Positions 10,082 to 17,925 of a stretch of 64,000 nucleotides of DNA are shown here, piece after piece. The position numbers were made by a program, and so were the translations under genes. Origin of the DNA: an uncultured Candidatus Melainabacteria bacterium (lineage in GTDB: Bacteria; Cyanobacteriota; Vampirovibrionia; Gastranaerophilales; Gastranaerophilaceae); assembly GCA_932182025.1 (NCBI GenBank), contig CAKNXK010000027.1:199965-263964 (forward strand). Direction: 5' to 3'. The notes beneath the pieces are model-generated. The model was given only the letters and a program-made list of their open reading frames with translations, searched no databases and was not told where the DNA came from. Each line of letters begins with the position of its first letter. Within the stretch, counting starts at the first letter, position 1.

Positions 10082-10463
10082 ACCAAATTTTTCTAAGTAT
10101 TTTTATAAGTGGAAGTCGAACTAACGGTAAAACTTTAGTTTTTTTATGTTTGAATGTTTCTCCGGAAAATTCAAATAATAAATTAATGTAATTTTGTACA
10201 CCTAAAATCACATAATCAGGCTCATAGTTTTCTAATTTGTTTTTTGGAATAATTTTATAACCCAAATCTAGATTTCCTTCATCCGAGTCAAGATATTTCC
10301 CGTCACAGATGCCAATAATATTTAATGATGACAGGTTATAGTTTTTAATAATATATTGAAACATTGAACCTGTTCCATATATTATTACAGTTTTATTCTT
10401 TAATTTTTTGATAAGTTTTTTAAGATATTTATCAAAATGACATTCTAAAAGATATTTGTCCAT
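10074..10463 (-). CDS. Stand-alone Rossmann-like domain protein, related to the N-terminus of the radical SAM gene
   Basis: A 129-residue protein. After a Lys-rich helix it reads VIIYGTGSMFQYIIKNYNLS, then NIIGICDGKY and PDYVILGVQNY. This matches the N-terminal domain of the radical SAM protein in the same operon (IYGVGELFQ...NIIGVSD...PDVILVAIKEY) in order and spacing. The fold is probably a Rossmann-like nucleotide or sugar-nucleotide binder, as found in PglD-like or epimerase-like domains. It starts three bases after the metallophosphatase stop and overlaps the next gene, so it is cotranscribed. It may be a partner or a duplicated module. Confidence 0.65.
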   Translation of the reverse strand: MDKYLLECHFDKYLKKLIKKLKNKTVIIYGTGSMFQYIIKNYNLSSLNIIGICDGKYLDSDEGNLDLGYKIIPKNKLENYEPDYVILGVQNYINLLFEFSGETFKHKKTKVLPLVRLPLIKILRKIWCE

Positions 10464-10466
10464 ACT

Positions 10467-11099
10467 TTAGTCCGAATAAATAAATTCTTCTCTTCCCTTA
10501 TCTAATATTAAAGCACAAAGTTTTGCATTTTTGTACTTACCGCAGCCAAGGTCAATGCAGATTTTATCTTTTTGAATTTGGGGTTCATCAAATTCTGTGT
10601 GTCCAAAAATAACTTTTTGCGGAAGGTTATGAGGGTGGTTATAGAATGCTCCTCTAATGTATACTAAATCTGTTTCATCTTGTTCTTCAAGACTGTAGTG
10701 AGGGTTTATACCGGCATGGACAAATAGATAATCATCTGTTAAATAATAGAATTTAAGATTGTCTAAAAACTCGCCATGAGTTTTGTAAATATTTTCAAAA
10801 CTGCCATAACTTTTAACGGTTGCAGGGCCGCCGTAGTTCCAAAATAAATAGTCGTAATATGAGTCCTTTTGTCTTGCATGGAGGTATGCATATTCGTGTG
10901 AGCCAATAAGATATACACACTGATGAGTTTCACTCTGGGCAATAACTCTATCTATTACTCCTTTTGATTCAGGACCTCTGTCTATATAGTCGCCCATAAA
11001 AACGAATGTGTCGTCTTCGCGTGTTTCAATCTTAGAAAGTACGCTTTCAAGTTTTGAGAGTTCTCCATGTATGTCCGTTATTGCTATATATCTTGGCAT
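10467..11099 (-). CDS. Metallophosphatase of the serine/threonine phosphatase / ApaH-like family
   Basis: A 210-residue calcineurin-like phosphoesterase with DIHG near the N-terminus, GDYIDRG, and FGHTEF near the C-terminus. The usual GNHE motif reads GSHE here: the Asn that normally bridges the metals is Ser. Substrates in the family are phosphoproteins or Ap4A. The start is ATG 11099; a TATAAT box lies only six bases upstream (11106-11111), which implies a leaderless mRNA. It is the first gene of the surface-polymer operon and is divergent from the C_GCAxxG_C_C gene. Confidence 0.85.
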   Translation of the reverse strand: MPRYIAITDIHGELSKLESVLSKIETREDDTFVFMGDYIDRGPESKGVIDRVIAQSETHQCVYLIGSHEYAYLHARQKDSYYDYLFWNYGGPATVKSYGSFENIYKTHGEFLDNLKFYYLTDDYLFVHAGINPHYSLEEQDETDLVYIRGAFYNHPHNLPQKVIFGHTEFDEPQIQKDKICIDLGCGKYKNAKLCALILDKGREEFIYSD

Positions 11100-11154
11100 A
11101 GTTAAATTATAGCATGAATTATGATACAATATTGATAAGAAAAGAGGGTTAAGT

Positions 11155-11553
11155 ATGAAAGCAGTAGAATATTTTATGACACAAGGATGCTCTTGCTCTG
11201 AGAGTATGATTAAATGGGCGATAGAAGAAGGTCTTTGTCCTCCAGAGATTTTGAGTGCAGCTACTGCTTTTTCAGCAGGTATGAGTTCAGGTTGTTTATG
11301 TGGCGCAATAGCAGGTTCTCAGATGATTATCGGCTCGCAATACGGACGTGATAATCAATATGGGAACGAAATTTTAGCAAGAGCTAAAGCAAAAGAATTA
11401 ATCCAAAAATTTACCGAAAAACACAAAGCAACTTGTTGTCGTGTACTTACCCGCGGGATGGATATGGCATCTCCTGAAAGAAAAGCACATTGTGCGAATA
11501 TGGTTGAAGAATGTGAAAATCTCGTTAAAGAAGTATTAGGCGTAAGAGTCTAA
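11155..11553 (+). CDS. C_GCAxxG_C_C family redox-type protein
   Basis: A 132-residue protein with the Cys pattern of the C_GCAxxG_C_C family: CSCSES near the start, GCLCGAIAG at about residue 46, CC at about residue 98, and a later Cys pair in the HCANMVEEC tail. The family is thought to bind a metal or cluster or to do redox chemistry; its role is not established. An AGAGGG Shine-Dalgarno precedes the ATG, and TACAAT upstream (around 11124) is a plausible -10 box facing away from the metallophosphatase. Confidence 0.85.
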   Translation: MKAVEYFMTQGCSCSESMIKWAIEEGLCPPEILSAATAFSAGMSSGCLCGAIAGSQMIIGSQYGRDNQYGNEILARAKAKELIQKFTEKHKATCCRVLTRGMDMASPERKAHCANMVEECENLVKEVLGVRV

Positions 11554-11575
11554 ATGTGATATAATCGGTAAGAAC

Positions 11576-12517
11576 ATGTTTAATAGAAATACCTTTAAAA
11601 AACGAATACTTTTTGTTGGTATACCTGATATGGCTTATATCGGGTTGGATGGTCTTTTGATGGCAGGAGTTAATATCGTTGGTGTTTTAGGACCTAAAAA
11701 AGATCACTCGATGTTCCATGATTTTAGAAATTTTGTGCTTGCACGTGGTTTGAATTATATAGATTATGACCAGCTTGACGAACCTCAGCTGATTGAAAAG
11801 GTTCAAAAACTTGACGTTGATGCTGCTGTTGTTTGTTCTTTTAATTACAAAATACCGCGTGTTCTTATGAACGCTACTCGCGACGGGTTTATTAATGTTC
11901 ATCCTTCAATGCTTCCAAAATACAGAGGCGGGAATCCGTATTCACGTGTGATTATGAATGGTGAAACAGAAACGGGTGTTACTATTCATTTTATGGATGA
12001 AGGCTTTGATACAGGTGATATTATTGCTCAAAAAGCTTATCATATTCATTCCAAAGCCACTATGGGTACAATTTTTAATGAATTGAACGTACTCGGGATT
12101 GAGCTTTTATTACAGGTATTACAGGCTTATGAGTCAGAAGAGCTGCCAAGAATTCCACAGCCGAGAGGTGACTTCATTTCAGGTAAGGGGCTTGCTGATG
12201 GTGAAATTTTTATTAACTATAACCGTTCAGCTGAAGAGATTGAGCGATTTATACGTGCATTAAACCCATTTATCTTAGCAAGTACAACTTTCCGCGGGAA
12301 TATGATGAAGATAATGAAGGCAGAAGTAGCTTCTGATGCGTTTTGTATCCCTCATCCGGCAGGAACTGTTGCGAAAATTGAGGATGATAAATTCTTTATT
12401 GCCACTTCTAAAGGCTTGATTGTGCCTACTGTGCTTCAATTCGGAAGTTTCTTTATTGGTGATAGCAAAGATTTTATCAGGATTGTTAATCCTAAAATTG
12501 GTGAGGAATTTAGATAG
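11576..12517 (+). CDS. Methionyl-tRNA formyltransferase-family protein
   Basis: A 313-residue formyltransferase. The N-terminal Rossmann half carries INVHPSMLPKYRGGNP and the DEGFDTGDII signature, giving the catalytic Asn-His-Asp set; the C-terminal half resembles the Fmt OB-like domain. The usual Fmt sequence after RG is AAP, whereas here it is GNP, closer to ArnA-like or sugar-nucleotide formyltransferases. It could therefore be the cell's Fmt or a sugar N-formyltransferase. A TATAAT box at 11560-11565 sits 10 nt before the ATG with no Shine-Dalgarno, suggesting a nearly leaderless transcript. Confidence 0.78.
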   Translation: MFNRNTFKKRILFVGIPDMAYIGLDGLLMAGVNIVGVLGPKKDHSMFHDFRNFVLARGLNYIDYDQLDEPQLIEKVQKLDVDAAVVCSFNYKIPRVLMNATRDGFINVHPSMLPKYRGGNPYSRVIMNGETETGVTIHFMDEGFDTGDIIAQKAYHIHSKATMGTIFNELNVLGIELLLQVLQAYESEELPRIPQPRGDFISGKGLADGEIFINYNRSAEEIERFIRALNPFILASTTFRGNMMKIMKAEVASDAFCIPHPAGTVAKIEDDKFFIATSKGLIVPTVLQFGSFFIGDSKDFIRIVNPKIGEEFR

Positions 12518-12529
12518 GGGTAAATAAAA

Positions 12530-13348
12530 ATGGATAAATTATTTTTTCTAACAGCCGGAGTTCCTCTTAGAGCAGGAAATAAGGGATATGCAAAAGGGTT
12601 TGAAATCCATGATGAAATGGGCTTGGATGGACTTGAACTCGAGTTTGTTCACGGAGTAAGGATTTCTGATAAAAGCCGTGATGCGGTTAAAGCTTCTAAT
12701 AAGGTTATTACAGCACATGCGCCTTTTTATGTAAATCTTAACGCAAGAGAAGAAGAAAAAGTCGAAGCAAGTGTTCAGAGAATTATAGAAACCGCTCAGA
12801 CAGCAAATGAACTTGGCGGATATAGTATAACTTTTCATGCAGGGTTCTATTTGGGTCAGGATAAAGATATTGTATCTGATAGAATTAAGGCTCAAACTAA
12901 GATTATTACCGATACGCTTGCACTAGATAATAACAAGATTTGGATTAGACCTGAAACTACAGGTAAAGCAACCCAGTGGGGTGATTTGGAAGAAATTATC
13001 AATCTTTCTAAAGAGTTTGAAACAGTGCTTCCTTGTGTAGATTTTTCGCATCTGCATGCAAGATATAACGGGATTTCAAATACTTATGAAGAGTTCTGTG
13101 CTATTTTTGAAAAAATAGGAAAAGAACTCGGGCAGATTGCTTTAGATAATTTCCATGCGCACATTGCGGGAATTGAATATTCTGCTAAGGGTGAAAAGAA
13201 ACATCTTAATCTTGAAGAGTCTGATTTTAATTATAAAGATTTGCTTAAAGCTTTTAAATCGTTTAATGTAAAAGGTGCAGTTGTTTGTGAAAGCCCTAAT
13301 ATCGAAGACGATGCGAAATTATTGAAGGATTATTACTTAAGTTTGTAG
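12530..13348 (+). CDS. Endonuclease IV-like AP endonuclease (Nfo family TIM barrel)
   Basis: A 272-residue TIM-barrel protein with Zn-ligand positions matching endonuclease IV: ITAHAPFYVNLN, SITFHAGFY, a Glu in RPETTGK, CVDFSHLHARYNG, FHAHIAGIEY and VVCESPN near the end. The family cuts DNA 5' to abasic sites in base-excision repair. The GEKKHLNLEE stretch also matches the family. GATAGGGG gives a good ribosome-binding site. It follows the formyltransferase by 12 nt and precedes the efflux gene by 9 nt, so the three are probably one transcript. Confidence 0.88.
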   Translation: MDKLFFLTAGVPLRAGNKGYAKGFEIHDEMGLDGLELEFVHGVRISDKSRDAVKASNKVITAHAPFYVNLNAREEEKVEASVQRIIETAQTANELGGYSITFHAGFYLGQDKDIVSDRIKAQTKIITDTLALDNNKIWIRPETTGKATQWGDLEEIINLSKEFETVLPCVDFSHLHARYNGISNTYEEFCAIFEKIGKELGQIALDNFHAHIAGIEYSAKGEKKHLNLEESDFNYKDLLKAFKSFNVKGAVVCESPNIEDDAKLLKDYYLSL

Positions 13349-13357
13349 GTTAAAAAT

Positions 13358-14014
13358 ATGTCAGAACATCATCATGAATTGACACAGGAAAACGAGAAAA
13401 AGACTCTTTTTGTAATTATTTTTACTGTACTTGCAATGTTTGCAGAAATTGCCTACGGGTATTTTACTAATTCAATGGCGCTTCTGGCTGACGGTTATCA
13501 CATGGGTACGCACGCGCTTGCATTGGGGTTAACTTTTGCAGCTTATGTATTGATAAGAAAGTTTGCCGGTTCAGAAAAATTTCCCAACGGTACGGATAAA
13601 ATAGGAACTTTAACGGCTTATACAAGTTCTATTTTTCTTGGTTTTACAGGGGTTTGGATAATTATTGAAGCTGTTCAAAGATTTTTTAATCCTTTACAAA
13701 TCCGTTTTGATGAAGCAATTTTAGTTGCTGTTATCGGTTTGGTTGTGAATGTTGTTTGTATATTGATAATGGAAGGTAAACACCATCATCATGACCACGA
13801 ACATGAAGATTATAACTTCAAAGCTGCGTATTATCATATTTTGGCAGATGCTTTGACTTCAATTCTTGCAATTGGTGCGCTTTTGATTGGTAAATATTTT
13901 AACTTTGTATGCTTGGACTCTGTAATAGGTATTTTAGGCGGGATTTTAATCCTAAAATGGGCTATTGGGTTATTAACCAATACAGTTAAAATATTGATTG
14001 ATATGAAGGATTAG
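13358..14014 (+). CDS. Cation diffusion facilitator, DmeF-like (Co/Ni/Zn efflux)
   Basis: A 218-residue inner-membrane cation efflux protein with six hydrophobic segments. The first metal site reads ADGYHMGTHALALG, an HxxxH arrangement as in DmeF-type Co/Ni exporters rather than HxxxD; the second is HILADALTS (HxxxD). A His-rich loop (KHHHHDHEHED) lies between segments 4 and 5, and the N-terminus has HHH. The protein stops right after segment 6 and lacks the usual cytosolic C-terminal metal-binding domain. The gene ends in a 4-nt convergent overlap with the VWA gene. Confidence 0.88.
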   Translation: MSEHHHELTQENEKKTLFVIIFTVLAMFAEIAYGYFTNSMALLADGYHMGTHALALGLTFAAYVLIRKFAGSEKFPNGTDKIGTLTAYTSSIFLGFTGVWIIIEAVQRFFNPLQIRFDEAILVAVIGLVVNVVCILIMEGKHHHHDHEHEDYNFKAAYYHILADALTSILAIGALLIGKYFNFVCLDSVIGILGGILILKWAIGLLTNTVKILIDMKD

Positions 14015-14715
14015 TCACTGCCCATTAGCAATGCTTCAACCTGTTTATGAGGAAGAATAAGTTCCTGCATTGAATTAACAAGCTGCGCATTCGTATCCGC
14101 TTCAATAAACCGCCCTCCTGTAACATCTGCTGTGCATTGGAGTTGTGCTAAATCGTCTGAGTCATGAACATTGAATGCAATTACGTCGATTTTGATATCA
14201 CGTCTTTGTTTTACCAGTTCAATTGAATAATCGCACGGGCTTTCGTCACAGTTTTCTCCTCCGTCCGTAAGCAGGATTATGTGTTTAGTACCATTCATCC
14301 CTGCTAAATCTTTTTTAACTGCTTGTTTTAATGAATATGTAATCGGCGTCATACCGCGCGGACGAAGTTTTGCGATTGCATGATTAATCTGTCTTGAGTT
14401 ACCTTCCCCTAAAGGGACAAGTAGTTCTGAACTCCTGCAAGCGTTATATGCAAGTACGTTGCAGGTGTGTCCGTAAACTCTTATCCCGACTTTTGTGTCA
14501 TCTGAGATTTGTGGGAGAATACGCTCCATCATTGCTTTTACCAAATTAACTTTTGTTTTGTGCTCAAGATACTCTCCCATACTGTTAGAAAAATCTACAA
14601 CAAAAAGGAGTTTATCACCCGCATGCTCATATCTATAGTCTTCCGGCATGTATACATCATAGGCAAAAACAGGAAGAATTATTAATACAAAGATTATAAA
14701 CCACCATTTCCTCAT
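14011..14715 (-). CDS. Exported von Willebrand factor A domain protein
   Basis: A 234-residue protein with an N-terminal signal or anchor (KWWFIIFVLIILPVFAYD) and one VWA domain. The MIDAS residues are visible: DFSNS (DxSxS), the Thr in GMTPITYS and the Asp in LLTDGGEN. Two Cys pairs (CNVLAYNAC, CDESPC) suggest disulphides outside the cytoplasm. VWA domains bind divalent metal and protein partners. It lies 47 nt downstream of the MalG-type permease and is probably cotranscribed with it; the functional link is unclear. Confidence 0.85.
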   Translation of the reverse strand: MRKWWFIIFVLIILPVFAYDVYMPEDYRYEHAGDKLLFVVDFSNSMGEYLEHKTKVNLVKAMMERILPQISDDTKVGIRVYGHTCNVLAYNACRSSELLVPLGEGNSRQINHAIAKLRPRGMTPITYSLKQAVKKDLAGMNGTKHIILLTDGGENCDESPCDYSIELVKQRRDIKIDVIAFNVHDSDDLAQLQCTADVTGGRFIEADTNAQLVNSMQELILPHKQVEALLMGSD

Positions 14716-14762
14716 ATTAATATTGATAAATCAATAGTTGAGAAAAATCATTGCCTGATGGG

Positions 14763-15569
14763 CTATTCCTTTACTGCTCCGTCTTGCGGATTATTGAGCA
14801 AGTATTTTTTGCCTGTTAAGAATACTAATATTACAGGGACTGAGCAAATGCATGCACATGCCATAAGCTCACCCCACATTGTTATTTCTCTGAATGAACC
14901 TTTGAAAATCGTTAAGCCAACGGCCAGAGTTCTCATGTTATCTGTGTTTGTAACTATTAACGGCCACATGAAGCTATTCCATGTTGTAACAAATGTGAAA
15001 ATTGATAAAGTTGCGATTGCCGGCATTGCACAAGGAATAGCGATTTTGAAAAAAGTTTGAAAAGAGTTGCAGCCGTCCAGTTTGGAAGCATCTTCCAATT
15101 CTTTTGAGAAGTTCAGGAAATATTGTCTCATCATAAATACTCCAAAACCTCCGAAAATCCCCGGTATAATTAATGCTTGGTAAGTATTTATCCAGCCCAG
15201 TTTACTCATGAGATAAAATAAAGGAACGATATTAACCTGTGGCGGCACCATCATTGTTAGCAAAATAATGAAGAAAAGTGTTTCAGAACCCTTAAATTTT
15301 AGTCTTGCAAATCCGTAACCCGCAAGCGCCGAAATCAAAACTTGTCCGATTGTAGTAAAAAGAGCAACAATAAAACTATTTAAGAAATATTTTGCCACAG
15401 GAATTGAGTCAAAAACATTCTTGTATGCGCAAAATGAAAGATTAATATTCTTATAATCAGCAAAAATGTTGTCCTGTCCGCTCAAAGATATTAAAAACAT
15501 TATAAAAAACGGCAAAATCATTGATAGAGCGGTTAGGAGCAGGATTGAATATAAAAACACCTTTTTCAT
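14763..15569 (-). CDS. Sugar ABC transporter permease, MalG type (second orphan)
   Basis: A 268-residue inner-membrane permease with about six spans. Its cytoplasmic EAA loop reads LEDASKLDGCNSFQTFFKIAIP and the C-terminus is NNPQDGAVKE. It is the same family as the permease at 241-1086, but the sequences are clearly diverged. No MalF partner, solute-binding protein or ATPase is adjacent; the neighbours are a tRNA gene upstream and a VWA protein downstream. The substrate is probably a sugar or glycerol-phosphate-like compound by family only. Confidence 0.88.
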   Translation of the reverse strand: MKKVFLYSILLLTALSMILPFFIMFLISLSGQDNIFADYKNINLSFCAYKNVFDSIPVAKYFLNSFIVALFTTIGQVLISALAGYGFARLKFKGSETLFFIILLTMMVPPQVNIVPLFYLMSKLGWINTYQALIIPGIFGGFGVFMMRQYFLNFSKELEDASKLDGCNSFQTFFKIAIPCAMPAIATLSIFTFVTTWNSFMWPLIVTNTDNMRTLAVGLTIFKGSFREITMWGELMACACICSVPVILVFLTGKKYLLNNPQDGAVKE

Positions 15570-15616
15570 AAAAAATATTATAACTTAAAAATAACCCTTA
15601 TAACGCGTTGAACAAT

Positions 15617-15647
15617 AAAAAAGACTAGTCAAATGACTAGTCTTTTT
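15617..15647. terminator. Bidirectional intrinsic terminator after tRNA-Pro
   Basis: An A-tract, the stem GACTAGTC / GACTAGTC (self-complementary arms with a four-base loop), then a T-tract. Read on the minus strand it ends the tRNA-Pro transcript just downstream of the encoded CCA. Confidence 0.85.
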
Positions 15648-15650
15648 AAA

Positions 15651-15727
15651 TGGTCGGGATGACACGATTCGAACGTGCGACCCCTTCGTCCCAAGCGAAG
15701 TGCGCTACCAAACTGCGCTACATCCCG
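15651..15727 (-). tRNA. tRNA-Pro (anticodon TGG), CCA encoded
   Basis: Read on the minus strand, the acceptor CGGGATG pairs with CATCCCG, followed by discriminator A and an encoded CCA. The D-arm GCGC...GCGC is present, the anticodon loop is CTTGGGA flanked by TTCG/CGAA-type pairing (UGG), and the T-loop is GTTCGAATC. A TAATAT-like -10 element precedes it, and a strong terminator follows. Confidence 0.95.
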
Positions 15728-15822
15728 ATATGCTTTCTTCGACGAAGTGCATGACAATATTATCTTAAACAAAATTTAAAATCAAGTCTTTATTTTAAAA
15801 TTTGTTGTATAATAATAAAGCT

Positions 15823-17460
15823 ATGACAAATCTGTTGATTAGTGAAAAGGAAACAACAAAAAATATTCAATCAGCAAACTGTGCTTCCGCGCTCGTTGAG
15901 ACATTGTCAGAACTTGGTGTGGATAGTATTTTCGGCTATCCGGGTGCTGCTGTTTTGAGTGTCTATAATGAACTTTCACAAAATCAAAATATACGTCATT
16001 ACCTTGTTCGTCATGAGCAAGCTGCTGTGCATGCAGCTGAAGGATATGCACGTGTTAGCGGGAAAGCGGGAGTTGTGCTAGTAACATCAGGCCCTGGCTT
16101 TACAAACACAATTACAGGTATTGCAAATGCTTATGCTGACTCGACTCCGCTTGTTGTATTGGCTGGAGATGTGCCTTCTAATGAAACTAATAGCAAGGTT
16201 TTTCAAAAAGTTGATATTATCTCAATGACAAAAACTTGTTCTAAAAAAAGTTATCTTCTAACTTCTAAAGATGATATAAAACAAGTTTTAAAAGAAGCGT
16301 TTGAAGTTGCAACAACCGGAGAAAAAGGGCCCGTTGTTGTTGCTATGCCAAGAAATATTCTTGAAGCAAAGTACGTACCAAAAGTTACAAAGGAACTTCA
16401 TAAAAAGAAAAAAACATCACTTAAAGAGTTTGATTTTGAAAAAGTTATTAAGCTTATTAATGCTGCAAAATCGCCGTTAATTCTATTGGGCGGAGGTTCT
16501 GTAGATGCCGTAGATAATATTAGAGAATTTGTTTCTCATACAAAAATCCCTGTTGTTTCAACGCTTATGGGTGTTGGTGCATTCCCTTCCGAAAGCTCTC
16601 AATATCTTGGTATGATAGGGATGAACGGTACATATCTTGCTAATACCGCTTTAAGTAACGCAGATTTTATTCTTGCGCTTGGTGTAAGTTTTTCTGATCG
16701 TTCGACTTGTAAAAACATTGAATTTGCTCCTCACGCAAAGATTGTAAGTGTTAATATCAAAAATATTTCTAAACATTTTGAATGTGAACTGATTTCTGAT
16801 TCAAAATCGTTTATGGAAGAACTTTCTGTTTATATTAAGAATATTCAGGATTTTTCAGAATGGAATTCAAAATTAAATATTCTTAAAGAAGAAAATGTTA
16901 AGCAAGAAACAGATTCAGTTTGTTTGCACTCTTCCTGTGTTCTGGAAACGATTTATAATTACACAAAATCCTATGAGCCTGTAGTGGTAACTGATGTAGG
17001 TCAGCACCAAATGTTGACAGCGCAATTTTTTAACTTTAATAAACCTAAAAAATTTATTACATCAGGCGGCTTAGGCACTATGGGATTTGGACTTCCTGCT
17101 TCAATCGGTGCTCATATTGCTAATCCGGATAATCTGGTTTTGAATATAACAGGCGATGGTTCATTCCAGATGAATTTGCAAGAACTCGCTACCTGCCGTG
17201 AACATAATATTCCTGTAAAAATTGTTATTATGAATAACAGTTATCTTGGTATGGTGCGTCAAATGCAGGAAAAAATCTACAATAACCGTTATCAGGTAGA
17301 AATGATAAATCCTGATTTTACTAAGATTGCAGAAGCTTATGATTTGTTTGCCATAAGGGTTCAAACCGCAGAGGAATTGATACCTGCGCTTGAAAAAGCA
17401 ATTTCGCATAAAGGTACAGCGATAATTGATATTGCAATTGATTCTTTTGAAGAGATATAA
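15823..17460 (+). CDS. ilvB: Acetolactate synthase large subunit (ThDP-dependent)
   Basis: A 545-residue enzyme that condenses pyruvate to acetolactate (or with 2-oxobutyrate) in branched-chain amino-acid synthesis. It has FGYPGAAVL, the catalytic Glu in VRHEQAAVHAAEGYAR, the ThDP-Mg motif GDGSFQMNLQEL...NN near residue 445, and LGMVRQMQE typical of IlvB. No small regulatory subunit (ilvN) lies nearby, so it may be unregulated, use a distant partner, or be a catabolic form. I chose ATG 15823; a TTG 21 nt upstream would also be in frame, but TATAAT at 15808-15813 would put it upstream of the transcription start. Confidence 0.92.
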   Translation: MTNLLISEKETTKNIQSANCASALVETLSELGVDSIFGYPGAAVLSVYNELSQNQNIRHYLVRHEQAAVHAAEGYARVSGKAGVVLVTSGPGFTNTITGIANAYADSTPLVVLAGDVPSNETNSKVFQKVDIISMTKTCSKKSYLLTSKDDIKQVLKEAFEVATTGEKGPVVVAMPRNILEAKYVPKVTKELHKKKKTSLKEFDFEKVIKLINAAKSPLILLGGGSVDAVDNIREFVSHTKIPVVSTLMGVGAFPSESSQYLGMIGMNGTYLANTALSNADFILALGVSFSDRSTCKNIEFAPHAKIVSVNIKNISKHFECELISDSKSFMEELSVYIKNIQDFSEWNSKLNILKEENVKQETDSVCLHSSCVLETIYNYTKSYEPVVVTDVGQHQMLTAQFFNFNKPKKFITSGGLGTMGFGLPASIGAHIANPDNLVLNITGDGSFQMNLQELATCREHNIPVKIVIMNNSYLGMVRQMQEKIYNNRYQVEMINPDFTKIAEAYDLFAIRVQTAEELIPALEKAISHKGTAIIDIAIDSFEEI

Positions 17461-17490
17461 TAGAATTATATATGTTAAGAGAGGTGAAGT

Positions 17491-17925
17491 ATGATTAAAA
17501 AAATTTGTTCATTAGCATTGTTACTAGCATTCTGCACTCCTGCTTTTGCAGTTGAAAAAGTTGCAGTTATCGATGTTCAGAAAGTTGTTAACAAGTCTGC
17601 TCAGGTTCAGGCTCTTAAAAAAGAACAAGAAGCTAAAGCAAAAGAACTTCAACAATTCATCAAAAAAGCAAATGATGCTGTAAAGGCTCAAACTGATGAT
17701 GCGAAAAAGCAAGAACTTGTTAAAAAATATGAAAAAGAGCTTGCTGCTAAAAGAGAAGCAAATATGAAAGCTTACAAAACTAAGCTTGAAGCAATCGATA
17801 AATCAGTTACTGCTACAATTAATAACTATGCAAAAACAAATGGTTATGATTTAGTAATTGTTAAAGGCGCTGTGCTTTACGGCGGAGAAGATATTACTGA
17901 AGCTGTTTCTAAAGTAATTAAGTAA
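17491..17925 (+). CDS. OmpH/Skp-family periplasmic chaperone
   Basis: A 144-residue protein with a signal peptide (ICSLALLLAFCTPAFA), then VEKVAVIDVQKVVNKS, a Lys/Glu/Ala-rich coiled coil (about residues 40-105) and a C-terminal YAKTNGYDLVIVKGAVLYGG. This is the Skp/OmpH order. Such proteins hold unfolded outer-membrane proteins in the periplasm, supporting a diderm cell. Shine-Dalgarno AGAGAGGTG precedes the start. The next gene's ATG overlaps its stop by one base. Confidence 0.92.
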   Translation: MIKKICSLALLLAFCTPAFAVEKVAVIDVQKVVNKSAQVQALKKEQEAKAKELQQFIKKANDAVKAQTDDAKKQELVKKYEKELAAKREANMKAYKTKLEAIDKSVTATINNYAKTNGYDLVIVKGAVLYGGEDITEAVSKVIK

